Assembly (NCBI GenBank): GCA_039096225.1
Contig: JBBPEB010000005.1
Coordinates: 298,501-362,500 of the forward strand
Source: Blastocystis sp. Blastoise
Taxonomy: Eukaryota; Sar; Bigyra; Opalinata; Blastocystidae
Length of the DNA stretch: 64,000 bases
Direction: 5' to 3'
The notes beneath the pieces are model-generated. The model did not search any database. It saw nothing but the letters and a program-made list of their open reading frames with translations, and was not told where the DNA came from. Below are positions 1-28,327 of the stretch, one piece after another. Position 1 is the stretch's first letter; every line of letters begins with the position of its first letter. The translations under genes and the position numbers were made by a program.

Positions 1-8168
<8,168 letters not shown>

Positions 8169-9262
8169 AATTGTGTGTTTCTTAATAATCTAAGTTTTCA
8201 AATAATTATAATAAATTTCGATTTGACTATCTATAATTATTTAATTTATTCTAAAGAAATAATTTATATTGACTTCAAAATAAATGAGTTCCTTCATATA
8301 ACTTTTTTTATTGCGAATACGAAGATTTTTTATTTAGAAAGATATCCGAAGAATCATGAATTCATTTCTTCTTGCAATAATACTCAATCATCAACATAAA
8401 AAACCAAGAATATTTCAATCTTCGTTTTGATTTCAAAAACAACGTTATCACATCATGGAGATAAAAACAATAGTTGAGCTTGAATTTAAATAAAATGGGA
8501 TTCAGTTTTCATGCAATAATGTTTTCCAGGACTAAAATAAAAATAAGAATCAAAATAAAAAATGATTATTGACGAAGTATTTTGAAATGTTTCTTTTTTT
8601 TGGATATATTAAATAATTTTGAATTCATATTATCTAGGAAGATTCTACAGGTAAATTTGATAAAGATAAATATCGTTATCTTAAGAAAGAAAGATACAGA
8701 ACATTGATGATTGAGATCTTTGGAATTCTTTTTTGTTGTTATGCATTATATTTAAGGTTGAATAGTTTTTTAGATTGTGATTAGATATATGTTTAGATAA
8801 TATTTTGAATATAATCAGTAATAATAGTAATTTTTGTTGTTTTTTGTAAATGTAAACATCCTTATTGTAACTTTCTTTTGTTGCTTTCTTGTTTTGAATA
8901 GAAGAACTGTATATGTAGATAAAGTAATATTGAGAGATTTTGTTTAAATAATTAATTCTGAACATTTAAATGTTGTATATACGAATGATACCTATAAACA
9001 TGTATATATAAATGATATCAATGAGAAAAATAAAATATACTAGATAAAACTGATTTATTTGACTTGAATGAAAACAAAACTCTGATAAACTAAAGAATAA
9101 TTGTAATAACTAATAAAATAAAACAAGCTACGAGAAAAAATGTAAATAAAAACAATAGAACATTGACATGAAAAAAATGATTAAAAAAAAAAGAATTTAT
9201 TCTTTTAATATAAGTAAACAATAAATAATACTGTAAATAAATAAATGATGAATAATATATAA
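8169..9262. other. Intergenic, PKS upstream region
   Basis: About 1.1 kb between the PKS start and the end of the copine gene, both on the minus strand. It must hold the PKS promoter. I see AT-rich sequence with scattered short frames and no recognisable coding, RNA or repeat feature. Confidence 0.6.
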
Positions 9263-12427
<3,165 letters not shown>

Positions 12428-12690
12428 AAATTAAAAATATAAATAAATAAATAATATTTTTCGTGTTCGAGTAAAAGAACAAATTTAAAAAAGAACTGTA
12501 TTAATATGAAAAGAATTCGATACTGAACCCAGGGGTAAATAGTCGGCAGAAATGCATTCCCTATTTTCAGAAAACTGAAATTTTTTGTTATTACTAAATA
12601 TATAATAAAAGAGAACTATTTCAGGATATTTCAGATTTAGATTTAAAAAAAAATAATTTCTTTCTATTTTGATTTAACGATTATTTCAAA
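12428..12690. promoter_or_regulatory. Bidirectional promoter region, copine and BTB-TLDc 1
   Basis: A 263-bp gap between two divergent start codons. It contains a less AT-rich patch near 12525-12570 but no motif that I recognise. Both genes presumably start transcription here. Confidence 0.5.
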
Positions 12691-14421
12691 ATGAAAGAAA
12701 ATATACGATTTGATATCCATCAGATCGAAAGTATTCAGAACGATGTTTTCCACTTTGAAAGATTAATTAGTGATTTGATAGGAGTCTTAACTAGTTCGAT
12801 AGGATTTTGTATTCATTCAGGCGATTCTGTGAATCAATTGCTGAAGCGATTCGTCAATGAATTTGAAGGAATTCAAAAAGAAAAAGATAGCAATTCAAGG
12901 ATAACTATAAAAGAACCTAGTTTTATACATGAAATGAATCATTTGAATAATGACAATGATGTTGATTTAGATGTTGAGCATATTCGTTTTTCAAATAGAG
13001 GAGTATTATATTCATTACCAAAGAAAACTATTGATAAAATGGTCGGTAGTTTTATTTATGATCAATATAAATCTAATATTCGATGTAAAGATGGTTCTAT
13101 CTATCTAGATTATTCAGGAGATGATACTTGTGTTCCTTTTCTTATAGATTTCTTAATGAATAAATCAGTTAATATAAAGAATATATGTTTAAAGGATCAA
13201 CTGGATTTAGTTGAGTTATTTGAGTTTTGTAATCTTCCTCTTCCAGAAGAACTTATGTTGGTACGTGATGAGAAATCTCGTTGTTTTCGTTATAATCCAA
13301 AATATGGAATAAGACTCTATGTAAATGATATTGAAGATGAATTATTAAGTAAGTATTGTATTCAAAATAATATATTAAACAGGATTATTAATAAATATGG
13401 ACATGGTTATGTTGATTATAATCAAAGTAACAATAAGTTTTCGATGCATTTATATTATACATATATTTCTTATATACATGATTATATTCTTTCTCATCAA
13501 CTGTTTATTGATCCATCCATAATGAAAACGATTCAGAAAACTCAATTAGAAAATGAAATGTATGATTTATTTGGTATACAAGGAAAAAATGCTGTTATTG
13601 AAGGTTGGGGAATAAAGAAATACTTTAAAAATTCTTATATTGTAAATAGTGTAGAATTAGAAAAGCCTTTAATTATATGGTTAGGAGAAAAAAAGAAATG
13701 GAAATTATTATTTAGGTATGCTTTTGTTTTTTTATTATTTTTATTATTTTTATTATTTTTATTATTTGTATTATTTTTTTTTTTGTTTTTTTATTATTTT
13801 TATTATTTTTATTTTTTTTTGTTTTTTTATTATTATTTTATTATTTAGAGCAAGTGAACATGAATATAGAGCAAGTGAATTTCATAGTTATTGTGACAAT
13901 AAAGGAGAAACAGTTACTATAATCAAACATATAGGTCATAATAATCATATTAATATATTTGGAGGATATACTGATCAACATTGGGATTGTTCACAAAGTA
14001 TATTATTCTATAATAAACATTTTTTATGTGTTTATTATTCTTTTTATATATTCATAATTAATTATTCAATATAGGGAAAATATCTTATTCTAAAGAATTT
14101 TTATTTACTATAACAAATGAACATAATATGCCTCCTAGTCAATATGGTTATATAAGCATAGATACCTGTCGTAGAGAGGATTATGGTGGTGCTATTTATT
14201 GTAGTCAATCTTATGGTCCTTGTTTTGGTCACATTTATGATAGTCATCAACTGCTTATTTGTGACAATTGTCATACTTCAAATAAATCTTATTGTTATTC
14301 TGGTTATTATGCTATCAATACTACACCTCAAAACTATTCTTTATTTGTAAATACTAATGCAACTAATTCAGAAAACTTTTTTATCGTCGATGATTATGAA
14401 GTCTGGGGAATCGATAACTGA
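12691..14421 (+). CDS. BTB-TLDc domain protein 1
   Basis: Predicted 506-residue protein from three exons: 12691-13715, 13849-13997 and 14075-14421. The N-terminal 80 residues are helical. A BTB-like fold follows (about residues 95-200: IRFSNRGVLYSLPKKTIDKM, then CKDGSIYLDYSGDD). The C-terminal half is a TLDc domain, recognisable from KKWKLLFRASEHEYRASEFH, NHINIFGGYTDQHW, TITNEHNMPPSQY and the terminal DYEVWGID. A cysteine-rich insert (CSQSYGPC...CDNC) lies inside the TLDc part. TLDc proteins in other eukaryotes are linked to oxidative-stress protection and V-ATPase binding; BTB modules usually oligomerise or recruit cullin-3. The function here is inferred from the family only. Intron 1 interrupts the Arg codon of LLFRAS, exactly as in paralogue 3. 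Confidence 0.85.
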
Positions 14422-15798
14422 ATCTTTTTTTTTTATTTAATTTTTCTAAATTTTTATTACAATGATTTTCTACATTTTGTTTGCTACTCTATTTTATTAT
14501 TTTATATTTTAACCTTTTTTTTTTAAACTATTTTTTTATTCATATCCTAGAAAATGTTTATAAAAATCAAGTAGAACCAATATGCTAAATAATTTCTATT
14601 CAGTTATTTTTTAAATCTTATTAATATTTGTAGAATTATAATATATGTTCGTGATTAACTTTTCAAATGATGGTTGAAACTGATCAATTTCTTTGTACAT
14701 GAATGCTTAAAAATAACAACATTCTTCACGACAATACTTAATCACAATTGATTCATGTATCTTATGATTCCCCATATATCTACTTAACATTGACAGCCTT
14801 GCTTTCATAATAATATCTATAAATAAAAGAATCTATTACATTAATCCATTAATACAAATCCAATCTATCATGGATCATCAGAGAAACATCGCATAAATCG
14901 CTCCTCATCTATAATTTTATCTTTTGCGTTGCAATACAACACAATCAATCCATTTCATGGTTTCAATCTCAATATATTTTATCGTAAATGACTCTAACAC
15001 TTGTCTATTTTCCAAAGCATATACATATATTCATTTTCAACTTAGATATCATCAGTTCATGATAAAAAAACAATAATAAAACTAATCTTGGGAAAATAAT
15101 CAAAGTTCTCCTTTAAATTATACAAAACTATGATTATTTCAAATCAATAAAAAACATATTCATAATATCTCATAGAACAAATATTCGAATGATATTCATA
15201 TATAATATGCATTCACAGGGTCTGATACACAAATATGAATTAAAATAACTAGTTTATTTCCTTCTTAAATGCAATAATACATGTTCTGTATGATTAAACT
15301 GAATAAAAAAATAGTCTCTGCTGCTATCTCACACCTGCTATATCACTTTACAATAAATAGCCTCCTTTATTACAGAAAGAAAACTGTAATTCATTATTCT
15401 ACTTTATAATATTCTGTTGAAATAATTGTTATGTATTCAGTATCTCGCATATCATCCTTTGTAAATCTCGAAAGAATGATACATGAAGTTATAGAACTAC
15501 CATTTTGTTATTTTCTTATTTACAGTTCATTTTTCGTGTTTTTCTTACGGTTTCGTTCCTATGAAGAACCATATTTAGAATACAATTCACATGATTAAGA
15601 AAATCGGAAGAAAAGAATATGTTCAGTTCTAAAGAAATATGAGCCAGTGCTTTTTGGTTAGAAAAGAGGGTATCTTACTATACGGTTCTTTTTTTGTTAT
15701 AACTGTTTCAATCATAAATAATTATTATTTCTTATTGAAATACATATATTTATTATATAAAGTTAATTTATTTTCGCTCTTCATTATTTATTTTAACA
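14422..15798. other. Intergenic, 1.4 kb
   Basis: Between two plus-strand genes. Base composition is a little less extreme than elsewhere (for example 14870-15020), but I found no reading frame with protein-like composition and no RNA gene. It presumably holds the promoter of the gene at 15799. Confidence 0.5.
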
Positions 15799-17295
15799 TG
15801 AATTCCAATCAACAAATTTTTTCGATGCTTAATTATGCTCGTGGTGAATTTTACAACAAAAACTATGAAAATAGTATTCAATCCTACGACAATTTGGTAC
15901 ATTACATTGAGTCAGTTCTCCCTACTTTATCTCCTTCTGACCAAATGGAAATGAGAACCGCTTTAGAAACTTATAAAAGTGAAGTTAGTTATGTAAAAGG
16001 TGAATATAAAAGAATTGTAGGCCATTCTTCTAATGCTGATGTTCCTGAATCTCAACAAGAAGTATCTCCTGTTGTTCCCTCTGAAGAATGTATAGCTTCT
16101 TCTGTTCCCTCTGAAGAATGTAAACAACAAAAGTCTTCTGAAGTTCCTGAAAATACTCAAAAACAAGAAGAAAAAAATGAAACAATTGATAATACTCCTT
16201 TCGTGACTAAACAAGAAAATGTCTCTGAAACTATAGATAATAAATCAACTCCTCTTTTAAAGCCATTTATATTTGATATATTATATTATATATTATTTAT
16301 TATATATTTAAAATATTTATAATGTAAAAAAATATATTATGTATTAAAATATTTATAATATAATAAATATATTATATATTTAAAATATTTATAATATAAT
16401 AAATATATTATATATAGTACCCAATCCTTTAGAAGAAAAAACTCATATTAATGTATATTATTATTCAAATTTTTTTTTTAATAAATATTATAAATACTTT
16501 ATAATAATAATTAAAAAATTATACTATAATGAATATATATAGAATAAAACAAGAGAAGATTTAGAACAATTAAAAATGAAAACAATTGCTCTTGTTCAAT
16601 TAGGTCTTGAAAACTCAAAGAAAATGGATAAACAATATCATGTATATTTATTATTATAGATTGAAACAAATATTTTGAATACTATTATTCAATTTTTTTT
16701 TATTTATAGATATCTGAAAAAATCAATGAATTTGGTGATAAAATAATAAAGTTTGATGATGAACATCATGTTAGTCAATCTATTGTAAATGGACATATTT
16801 GAATTATATTATTATATAATAATTCTTATTAACATTATTTTATATATATATTATTACTTTTATTATAATAATTCTTATTAACATATATATATATAAATAT
16901 TAATACTTATAATAATTCTTATTAACATATATATAAATATATATATTAATACTTATAATAATTCTTATTAACATTATTTTTCAGCAAATAATATAACTAT
17001 TATTACTCTATAGGGACTTCAAAAAGCACTTTTAGTTACTTTAAAAGCATTGTCGAAGATGATGCGAGCTATTGCTAATTCTTTTGATAATAACAAATCA
17101 GCTAAAATAGATAGAATAACTACTCCAAAAACATCTATTGATTGTAATGATAATAATTCAGATATGTCTTCTTTTCAAAAACCTATTCAATTAGATTCTT
17201 CTAATGCTGGAAATCAACCTTTATATATATTCCCTTCCCAAGACCCTTCTTCAAAATGTCCTCCTCCTCTTCCCAAAAAACCTACTAATAACTAA
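15799..17295 (+). CDS. Helical MIT-like, Pro-rich-tailed protein
   Basis: I do not recognise a named family. The likely start is MNSNQQIF at 15799; an open frame runs further upstream but has no protein-like character. The first 75 residues look like a three-helix MIT or TPR-like domain (NYARGEFYNKNYENSIQSYD), then comes an acidic, Ser/Pro/Glu-rich linker with a short repeat (VPSEEC twice). Further exons at about 16420-16468, 16542-16643, 16711-16788 and 17014-17295 encode helical, coiled-coil-like sequence (EDLEQLKMKTIALVQ; LQKALLVTLKALSKMM) and end in PPPLPKKPTNN, a possible SH3 ligand. The junction between exon 1 (ending near LLKPFIF) and exon 2 (PNPLEEKTHIN) is unresolved, because no GT donor exists before the frame closes. 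A role in endosomal or trafficking complexes is only a guess. Confidence 0.6.
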
Positions 17296-18525
17296 ATTAT
17301 ACATATATATATATATATATTAAATAATTGTTGGGATTTTCTTAGTTTAAATTTGTGATTTTTGTTTATTTGTTTTTTTTGTAATATTTATGCAAATGTT
17401 ATTTATTTGTTCATTATATATAATTTGTTATTTAGTTTTATCATTTTATATAGATTTATAGTTGATTCAATATTAACTTGGCTTTGTTTAATTTTTTTAT
17501 TATATATATATATATATATTATCAACTATAAACAATAAAATGATTTGAAGAAATTCTCACATTTAATAAATATAGTCATTAAAAAACATTATTTTCAATA
17601 TCTTTTTTCAAATATATTTATATAACAATCAAGATATTTAATATAATACATAGTATTATTCTTTTTTCCATAAATATATTATTTAAAATATTCAAAACGA
17701 CTCTTTAAAAGCAACTTATTATAAATTCACTAACTATTGATGAAATACTTATCGATTTCATCTATCAATTCATTTAAAATGTCTTTTTTCTTTGTAAAAG
17801 TACTCGAGAATCGAAACACCTTTTCCATTTTTATTTGAAGCCATAAAATATTCTTTTTAAGCATAATAATTACGTCATTACGTATTAAACATCATTTGAG
17901 TGATATAGAGATGCTTTTTCATCAATAGTTGAGAACTTAATTCATCTTTATTCTTTGAAATATCCATCACAAGTATAGCTTTGAGATCAGTATTAAAAAT
18001 CACAAGTAGGTCTTATAGACATTCAAACAATACAAAAAAAATCAAAAAACAAAGAGCAAACCTTTTCTGGAAGCAAATTAAAAAATAAAAGACAAATAAT
18101 TGGATGATTGTATATATGGATTCATTAATTATAAAAATGAATAGCGAATAAAAAGACTGTGAAGAGTCATACAATTTGGTATAATCAGGAACCAGTAGGG
18201 TCCCAAACCCTATAGAAATACGTAAAAATAGGGTCATGAATCGAAGATGACCAGAAGAAATTGAATAATCACGGTTATGAGTAGAGAAATGAAGCGAAAG
18301 ATGAATTTCGAAATGGATGAATGTGTAGTAATTAGGAGCCATATGATTTATATAGACAAATAATATGGAGTTTCATGATATTGAAACTATGAATTTTTGA
18401 AGAAGAAGAAAAGAAAAAGGAAACTGGATATTAGAAATGGTTTATAAGATGAGTTGAAGAGTTTGTTCATAAATTTATTTATCAAACAATTTAATTTTAA
18501 GCTTTATTTTAAAAGTTATATCATA
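17296..18525. other. Intergenic, 1.2 kb
   Basis: AT-rich sequence. A minus-strand open frame at 18013-18342 has a biased, Phe/Ile/Ser-rich composition and no family resemblance, so I do not call it. The last 100 bp should be the promoter of the small peptide gene. Confidence 0.45.
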
Positions 18526-18627
18526 ATGGGTAAGGATCACGCTGCTAAGGAAATGAAAGGCAAGAAGGGTAAGAATGCTCCTAAGACTGAAGCCCCTGCT
18601 ACTGAACCTAAGGAAGAAAAGAACTAA
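18526..18627 (+). CDS. 33-residue Lys-rich peptide, GC-rich codons
   Basis: Short open frame, ATG at 18526 and TAA at 18625-18627. It starts MGKDHAAKEMKGKKGKN, then becomes Pro/Ala/Thr/Glu-rich and ends EEKN. It has no membrane segment and no cysteine. The coding stretch is about half G+C in surroundings that are roughly 80% A+T. Lysine is AAG in nine of ten cases, and Ala, Gly, Pro and Thr use GCT, GGT, CCT and ACT, the pattern of a very highly expressed gene. An AATAAA signal follows at 18660. No family recognised; a nucleic-acid- or ribosome-associated peptide would fit the charge, but this is inference. The codon bias ending exactly at the stop codon is the best argument that it is real. 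Confidence 0.75.
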   Translation: MGKDHAAKEMKGKKGKNAPKTEAPATEPKEEKN

Positions 18628-19258
18628 ACTAAGTGATGTTTCCTCTCTGAACTAGGCTAAATAAACGATTTTTCTATGAGATAACTGCTAGATTCTTTCT
18701 TTGATTTTCTTATTATTTAATAATTGAATCATTGAACCATTTCTCTCTCTTGTTTATATATGTTAATTCGCTATTTGCTATTTTAATTGAATTGTTTTGT
18801 TTGACATAATTTGTCAATTGATTTTAAATAATGATTTAGCATATGAATATAGATGATACAAATACGAATGAGTTATCGAATAATTGAATTGTATTTTCAG
18901 CTAATAATTTGCTTTAATAAATAACTGATTTAAGCATTTAAACAAATGACTATTAAATTTCTTATAAATTTATTCATTATGATGTATTCTAAGTCAAATA
19001 GATGCTTAACTTTAGTTAATTATTAAAAGTATTTTATATATTATATTCATAATTTATAATGTCTGTATTTGTTTGATATATTCTGTAATGAAAGTACATT
19101 TATATATATTGGACAGAATTCTAAAAAATATAGTTCATATTAAATTACATATTTTATTTATATATAAAAGAATAAAGAGGATGATTATATTAAAAAAACA
19201 TTAAACATCATAAGATTATTAGATTTATATATATATATTATATATATTATATATATTC
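18628..19258. other. Intergenic, 0.6 kb
   Basis: 3' flank of the small peptide gene and of the convergent pseudogene. AT-rich; nothing recognised beyond the AATAAA at 18660. Confidence 0.5.
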
Positions 19259-20779
19259 TCAAATACTATCCCATACTTCACAATCTTCAACAATAAAGTT
19301 GTTTCTGTTACTAGAATTATTTGTATTTACAAATAAAGAACATTCTTGAGAACTATTTTTCTGAGAAAAGTAACAATCACCACAATATATTTATTATTAA
19401 TAGTAAAATTGCTACTCATAGGTATATCACATCTATCACCAAATCTTGGACCATAATTGTTATTGCAAGTAATATAAACAACTAGAAACATGATCATATT
19501 GAGTAGGTTGAATACCATGTTCATTACTTAAATAGAAATTCTTTAGAATAGTTTTTAGAACCTAAATAAAAAAGAATATAATAAAAAATATTCAATATAT
19601 ATATGTATTATCTGAACCATCCCAACTTTGCACTATATATCCTCCAAATATATTCATATGATTATCATCACCTATATGTTTGATTAAAGTCACTGTTTCT
19701 TCTTTATTGTCACAATATTTATGGAACTTGTTTGCAAAATAATTATATTTACTTGCTCTAAATAATAATTTCCATTTCTTTTCTTTACCTAGACAATTCA
19801 CTAAGAATTCCTCAAGTTTTCTTTTAATAACCGCTGATTGTTTGAACCATCTTTTCTTTATCGCTTCCTTTACAGCTTCTCTTCCTTGATCACCAAATAA
19901 TTCAATCATTTCTTTCTCGAATAATCTTTATTAGTAGCATTAATATTTATCTTCTTGTATATCTATATATCTACAATTCACATATTGAATAATTTATTCA
20001 CATATTCATATTTCTTATCTATATATAAAATAGAATTATCGGATCATAATCAAGAAATCTATTATTATAATTCATTATATATTTTTTTCCATAATTTTTT
20101 ATTTATTAAATAATTTTAATAGTATCTTTTTTCCTTCCATTTATAATTAAATCTATTTCATCTTTTTCTTCTTCATATTTCTTCTTCTTTCGATCTCTTT
20201 TTACTTTACATCTATTAATTCTAAAGGAATCACTAATCCACAAAATTCAAATAAATCCAATATTTTTAATTGCTTTTCATAAGAAAATTGATTAAAATAT
20301 ACTTTCTTTCCATTTAAATAATCTAATAAACAATAAACAGAACCATCATTTCCTCTATAATCAAGATATAAAGTTCCATCATTTGCTCTATATTATTCTT
20401 CACGTTGTTCTTCAATATACGAACCTTTCAAAGTATCTAAAACAAATTTTAATATTTGAAATACAGGACCATTATTAGTAAATCTAATGAAATCCATATC
20501 ATTATCATCTTTATCATCCATATTCACATTCATATCTTCATTATTATTACTTTCATAAACACATTTCTTTTCAAATTCATTATTTTCACCTTCCTTTTCA
20601 ATACAATCATTTCCAATATGTTTTATAAGTCTATTAATCGGCATTCCAGAATGTATACCAAGATTCATTACTGATCCAAATACATTAACAACATCTTTCA
20701 TCAATTCTTCATATACATTGATATCCTCCTTCAACCTATTGAATTTATCAATATCAAATAACACCTTTTCTTTCACCAT
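19259..20779 (-). pseudogene. BTB-TLDc pseudogene
   Basis: Decayed third member of the local BTB-TLDc family. It opens with a normal start (MVKEKVLFDIDKFNRLKED, close to paralogue 3). A TAA replaces the Glu codon before YRANDGTLYLDYRGND near 20395, and several frameshifts and stops follow at 19925-20215. The TLDc part is readable again at 19592-19909 (KKWKLLFRASKYNYFANKF). The end SLFVNTNNSSNRNNFIVEDCEVW closes with TGA at 19259. Intron 1 is missing exactly, at 19758/19757, whereas intron 2 persists with a damaged donor (ATACATATA instead of GTATAT). It is probably untranslated. Confidence 0.88.
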
Positions 20780-22309
20780 TAACGAAATAATGCTAATTAA
20801 ATAAATATAGTTGTTTCCCTTGTTTATTTGGTTTTTTAATTAATTTCTTTTATTTCTTTATTCTTCTCGTATTATTCATATATAATTTTTAATATTATAT
20901 TAAATAATAAATATTCAATATAATCTACAAAAATCTGCTAAGGATTCTTAAAATAGAACGTTCTTTGTCCATCTTCACTTCATTTATTATTTTAAATAGA
21001 TAATTGAATAATAATTAAAAATATAGAAGATACCAGAAACAGAAATGTATGTCTAATCAATTTATATTTCTTGCATAATCTACATTTTGATTAATAAGTC
21101 TCTTATTTTTAACAGATATGTTCCTATTATTATTTACAATATATCCATACATTTATATATGATAATTATTACTTATCTATAAGTGAATAACTCTATTCTT
21201 TTGTTAATCATTCCCGATTTCTGACTATATTTAATACATTATTGTTTATTTTTATATTATATTTATATAATATGTTTCTATTACTCAGAATGAATTACTT
21301 CTATAGTCTATTGATACAAAAATCTCTCCTTTTTTCTATCTGCTTCTTACTCATCCATTTCTATTTTACACTATTTTATTCTCATAATTTTTTATGCGAT
21401 AATTTATCATGATTTTTTCTACTAATCATAACCATGATTATTTATAATATATTATATATGAATAACAACTCTTTCTTAATGATATATTCTAAGAAATAAT
21501 TTTATTTTTAGTGTATAGTGATTGTATGTCACTAGTATTATAAATTATGTATATGTGAATAATTTAAATTTATTTTATAATACATGTATTTTATAATTCT
21601 TAAAGAAGAATTTATATAATAGAAATTTTTATTATGAAATAATATTATAATAATTAAATTATGAACAATTCATATAACTATTTGTAATCTATATTTTTAA
21701 ATCATTAAAATAAATAAATTTTATCTACAAATTCTAATAAATTAAGGAAAAAATGAAATTATAATATATCATAAATGTAAGAAATAATTAATGAATTAAA
21801 ACTATATATTTCTTACATTTTGACACTTATTTTGAAACTACTTTAGAAATAAAAATCCTTTTATATAATTAAACTACAAATAAAGTTATCAAAAAAGTTA
21901 TAATTTTTTTATATTTTTTCAATATATGAAGACAAATAGGTTTTATGAAAATTATTTTTTCTTTAGTTTTATAATAATATATGTTATAAAATAATTATGG
22001 TTATCCATATTCAGGACATCATTGTCAGAACAATACTCCTATAAACTTATTTTTCTATTTATTGTTAACAGAGTAATTAATTAAAATAGTATAATAATGA
22101 ATTCATAATATTCACAAAAAATACTTTATATATATTGAACAACTGTTACCATTAATTACATTATATTTAGTTACAACTCTAAAAAACACAAAAAAAATAA
22201 TTCTTTATATATAGAATTAATAAAACCATTAAGAATAAATAAAAAAATATAATTAAATGTAATAATAAAAATTATAAATAATTATATATACAAAAAGAAT
22301 TTAATATAT
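20780..22309. other. Intergenic, 1.5 kb
   Basis: Highly AT-rich, between two minus-strand loci. I see no coding frame, RNA or repeat. Confidence 0.5.
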
Positions 22310-26323
<4,014 letters not shown>

Positions 26324-28327
26324 TACTTGAATTCAACTATAATGACAAAATGATTATAAATTAGTATGCTTAAAAGATAGCATTATAAATAAGCAATAAA
26401 TAAATACTCTTTTAATAACTATAATATCTTATATTTATAAATAATCATTGAGATAACAAAGAATAAAACTTGCAATATTTTTGAAAAACCAGATTCACGA
26501 ATTTAGATGATTTATGACTAAGTTTATATGTAATTTTCAAGAATCTGGTAATTCAGTCATTTTCAGATAATTTTCATTTTTTTATAAGAAATGACTAAAG
26601 TTACGTTTTTCTAATAAATTATTTCTTTTTATTAAAAAATAAATTCAGTATGTGTTTTTCTCTAAATCTTGAATACTTTCAGAATCAATAATAAGAAAAT
26701 AAACTGTAATTGTGTCATTTATGTGCAATAATAGTGTATATATTTTTCTTTAGTCCATATTAGTGATATCAGTGTATCTTCAACTATTGAATCACTACTT
26801 ATTCTACAAGAATTATCCAATTTTGAAGATAATTGAGAAGATTACCACTTTTCTTTATCAATATGCATCCAGAGATCTTTATCAGCAAAACTATTGATTT
26901 TCAAAGTATTATTCATATGGTTAATTTGTCAATTTTATATCAGATTATTATGGTGTGTCTGATTTGTTCTTCATGTAATTTTTTACAAAATAGAATGGTG
27001 TTCAAATATATTTCTATGCTTTCTCTGTATATGATTATTATCTTAAAATAAGTAACAGATGAATAAGATTAATGATTTTAGTAAAAAGAACAAAACTATC
27101 CAAGAATAATAATGATATATATTAGCATAATGAATAGAAAAAATATATTATGAAAAACGTCTACTTTCCTAATATTATACGAATATAAAATCCTTTGTAT
27201 TTATTTATTATTATAAACCTAATGGTCAATTAATATTTGTTAAGTATGCAGATATCAAAGCAACTCGTGTATTATAATATATATGAATATTTCATTCAGT
27301 ATTATTCAATACATTTTTTTTTATTTTATTGTTATTATATTTTTAATTCTATAAAATATAATTTTCATTTATTCTGTTGTTAATATATTTTTATATAATT
27401 AATGGATATTTAAAATGTAATATTTGATGAAATTAATTCATTTTTTTAATTTTGAGACTTTTTCTATTATAAATAATATATATATATTTTTAATATACAG
27501 CATACTATTATTATTTTATAATAAATAAGAGTCTATTTTTTTTAACAAAGAAATCATAAAAATATGTTATTCGTATTTAGATAGATAATTATTTTTAATA
27601 ACAACACATTAAATATTTTTTATTCTATAGATAAATTCCATTGAAAACATTCATAGTCTTCTTTATTTATATAAATAATACAATAGATAAGAAGGAATGA
27701 AGATATATATACACTTATTGAAAGTAATAATAAAATACCATTAAAACACTGAAAACACTTCGTGAACATTAAAAAATCTATTCTTATTTATATATTACTC
27801 ATTTTATACTTATTGAGAACTTATTAAGAAAAATGTTAACAATAAAGAAATTCTATTCTTATTTATTAAAAAAACCTCTTCTTATGGAAAATTAATTCAA
27901 TGCATATACTTTTATATATAACAAAAGTATTTATCCTATTTTCTATATTAATGAAAATAAAGAAAAGATCAATTAAAATAAGAATTTTGTGTATTTATGT
28001 TCAATTTAATAAATATATATATATGCTTGACAAATATTTTTAAAGAATACCTAATTTATAAAATGATTTTTAATTCATTCGTTTACTATGAATAATAAAG
28101 ATAAACAAAGTAACATTATTTATAAATATTATTATATAAAAAACAAGTACAAAAATTAAAATAATAATAATTAAAACAATATTCTAATAGAATAATACAT
28201 AATATATTTCAATAGAACACAAATAACTTTATAATAGATGATGAGTAATATTCATAAATCAAATTGAAATCCTTAATTTCTCATTAATAAGAAAAAAACA
28301 TAATTAAAGAATAAATTAAACTGCTTT
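26324..28327. other. Intergenic, 2.0 kb
   Basis: Upstream of gene A and downstream of the GTPase gene. A small plus-strand open frame at 26833-27051 has no family resemblance. Otherwise AT-rich with no feature seen. Confidence 0.5.

Noticed and set aside
8681-8965. Minus-strand open frame of 94 codons
   Set aside because: Lys/Asn/Ile/Tyr-rich with no recognisable pattern, in intergenic DNA.
18013-18342. Minus-strand open frame of 109 codons
   Set aside because: No start context, splice partner or family resemblance; Phe/Ile-rich composition is what AT-rich DNA gives by chance.
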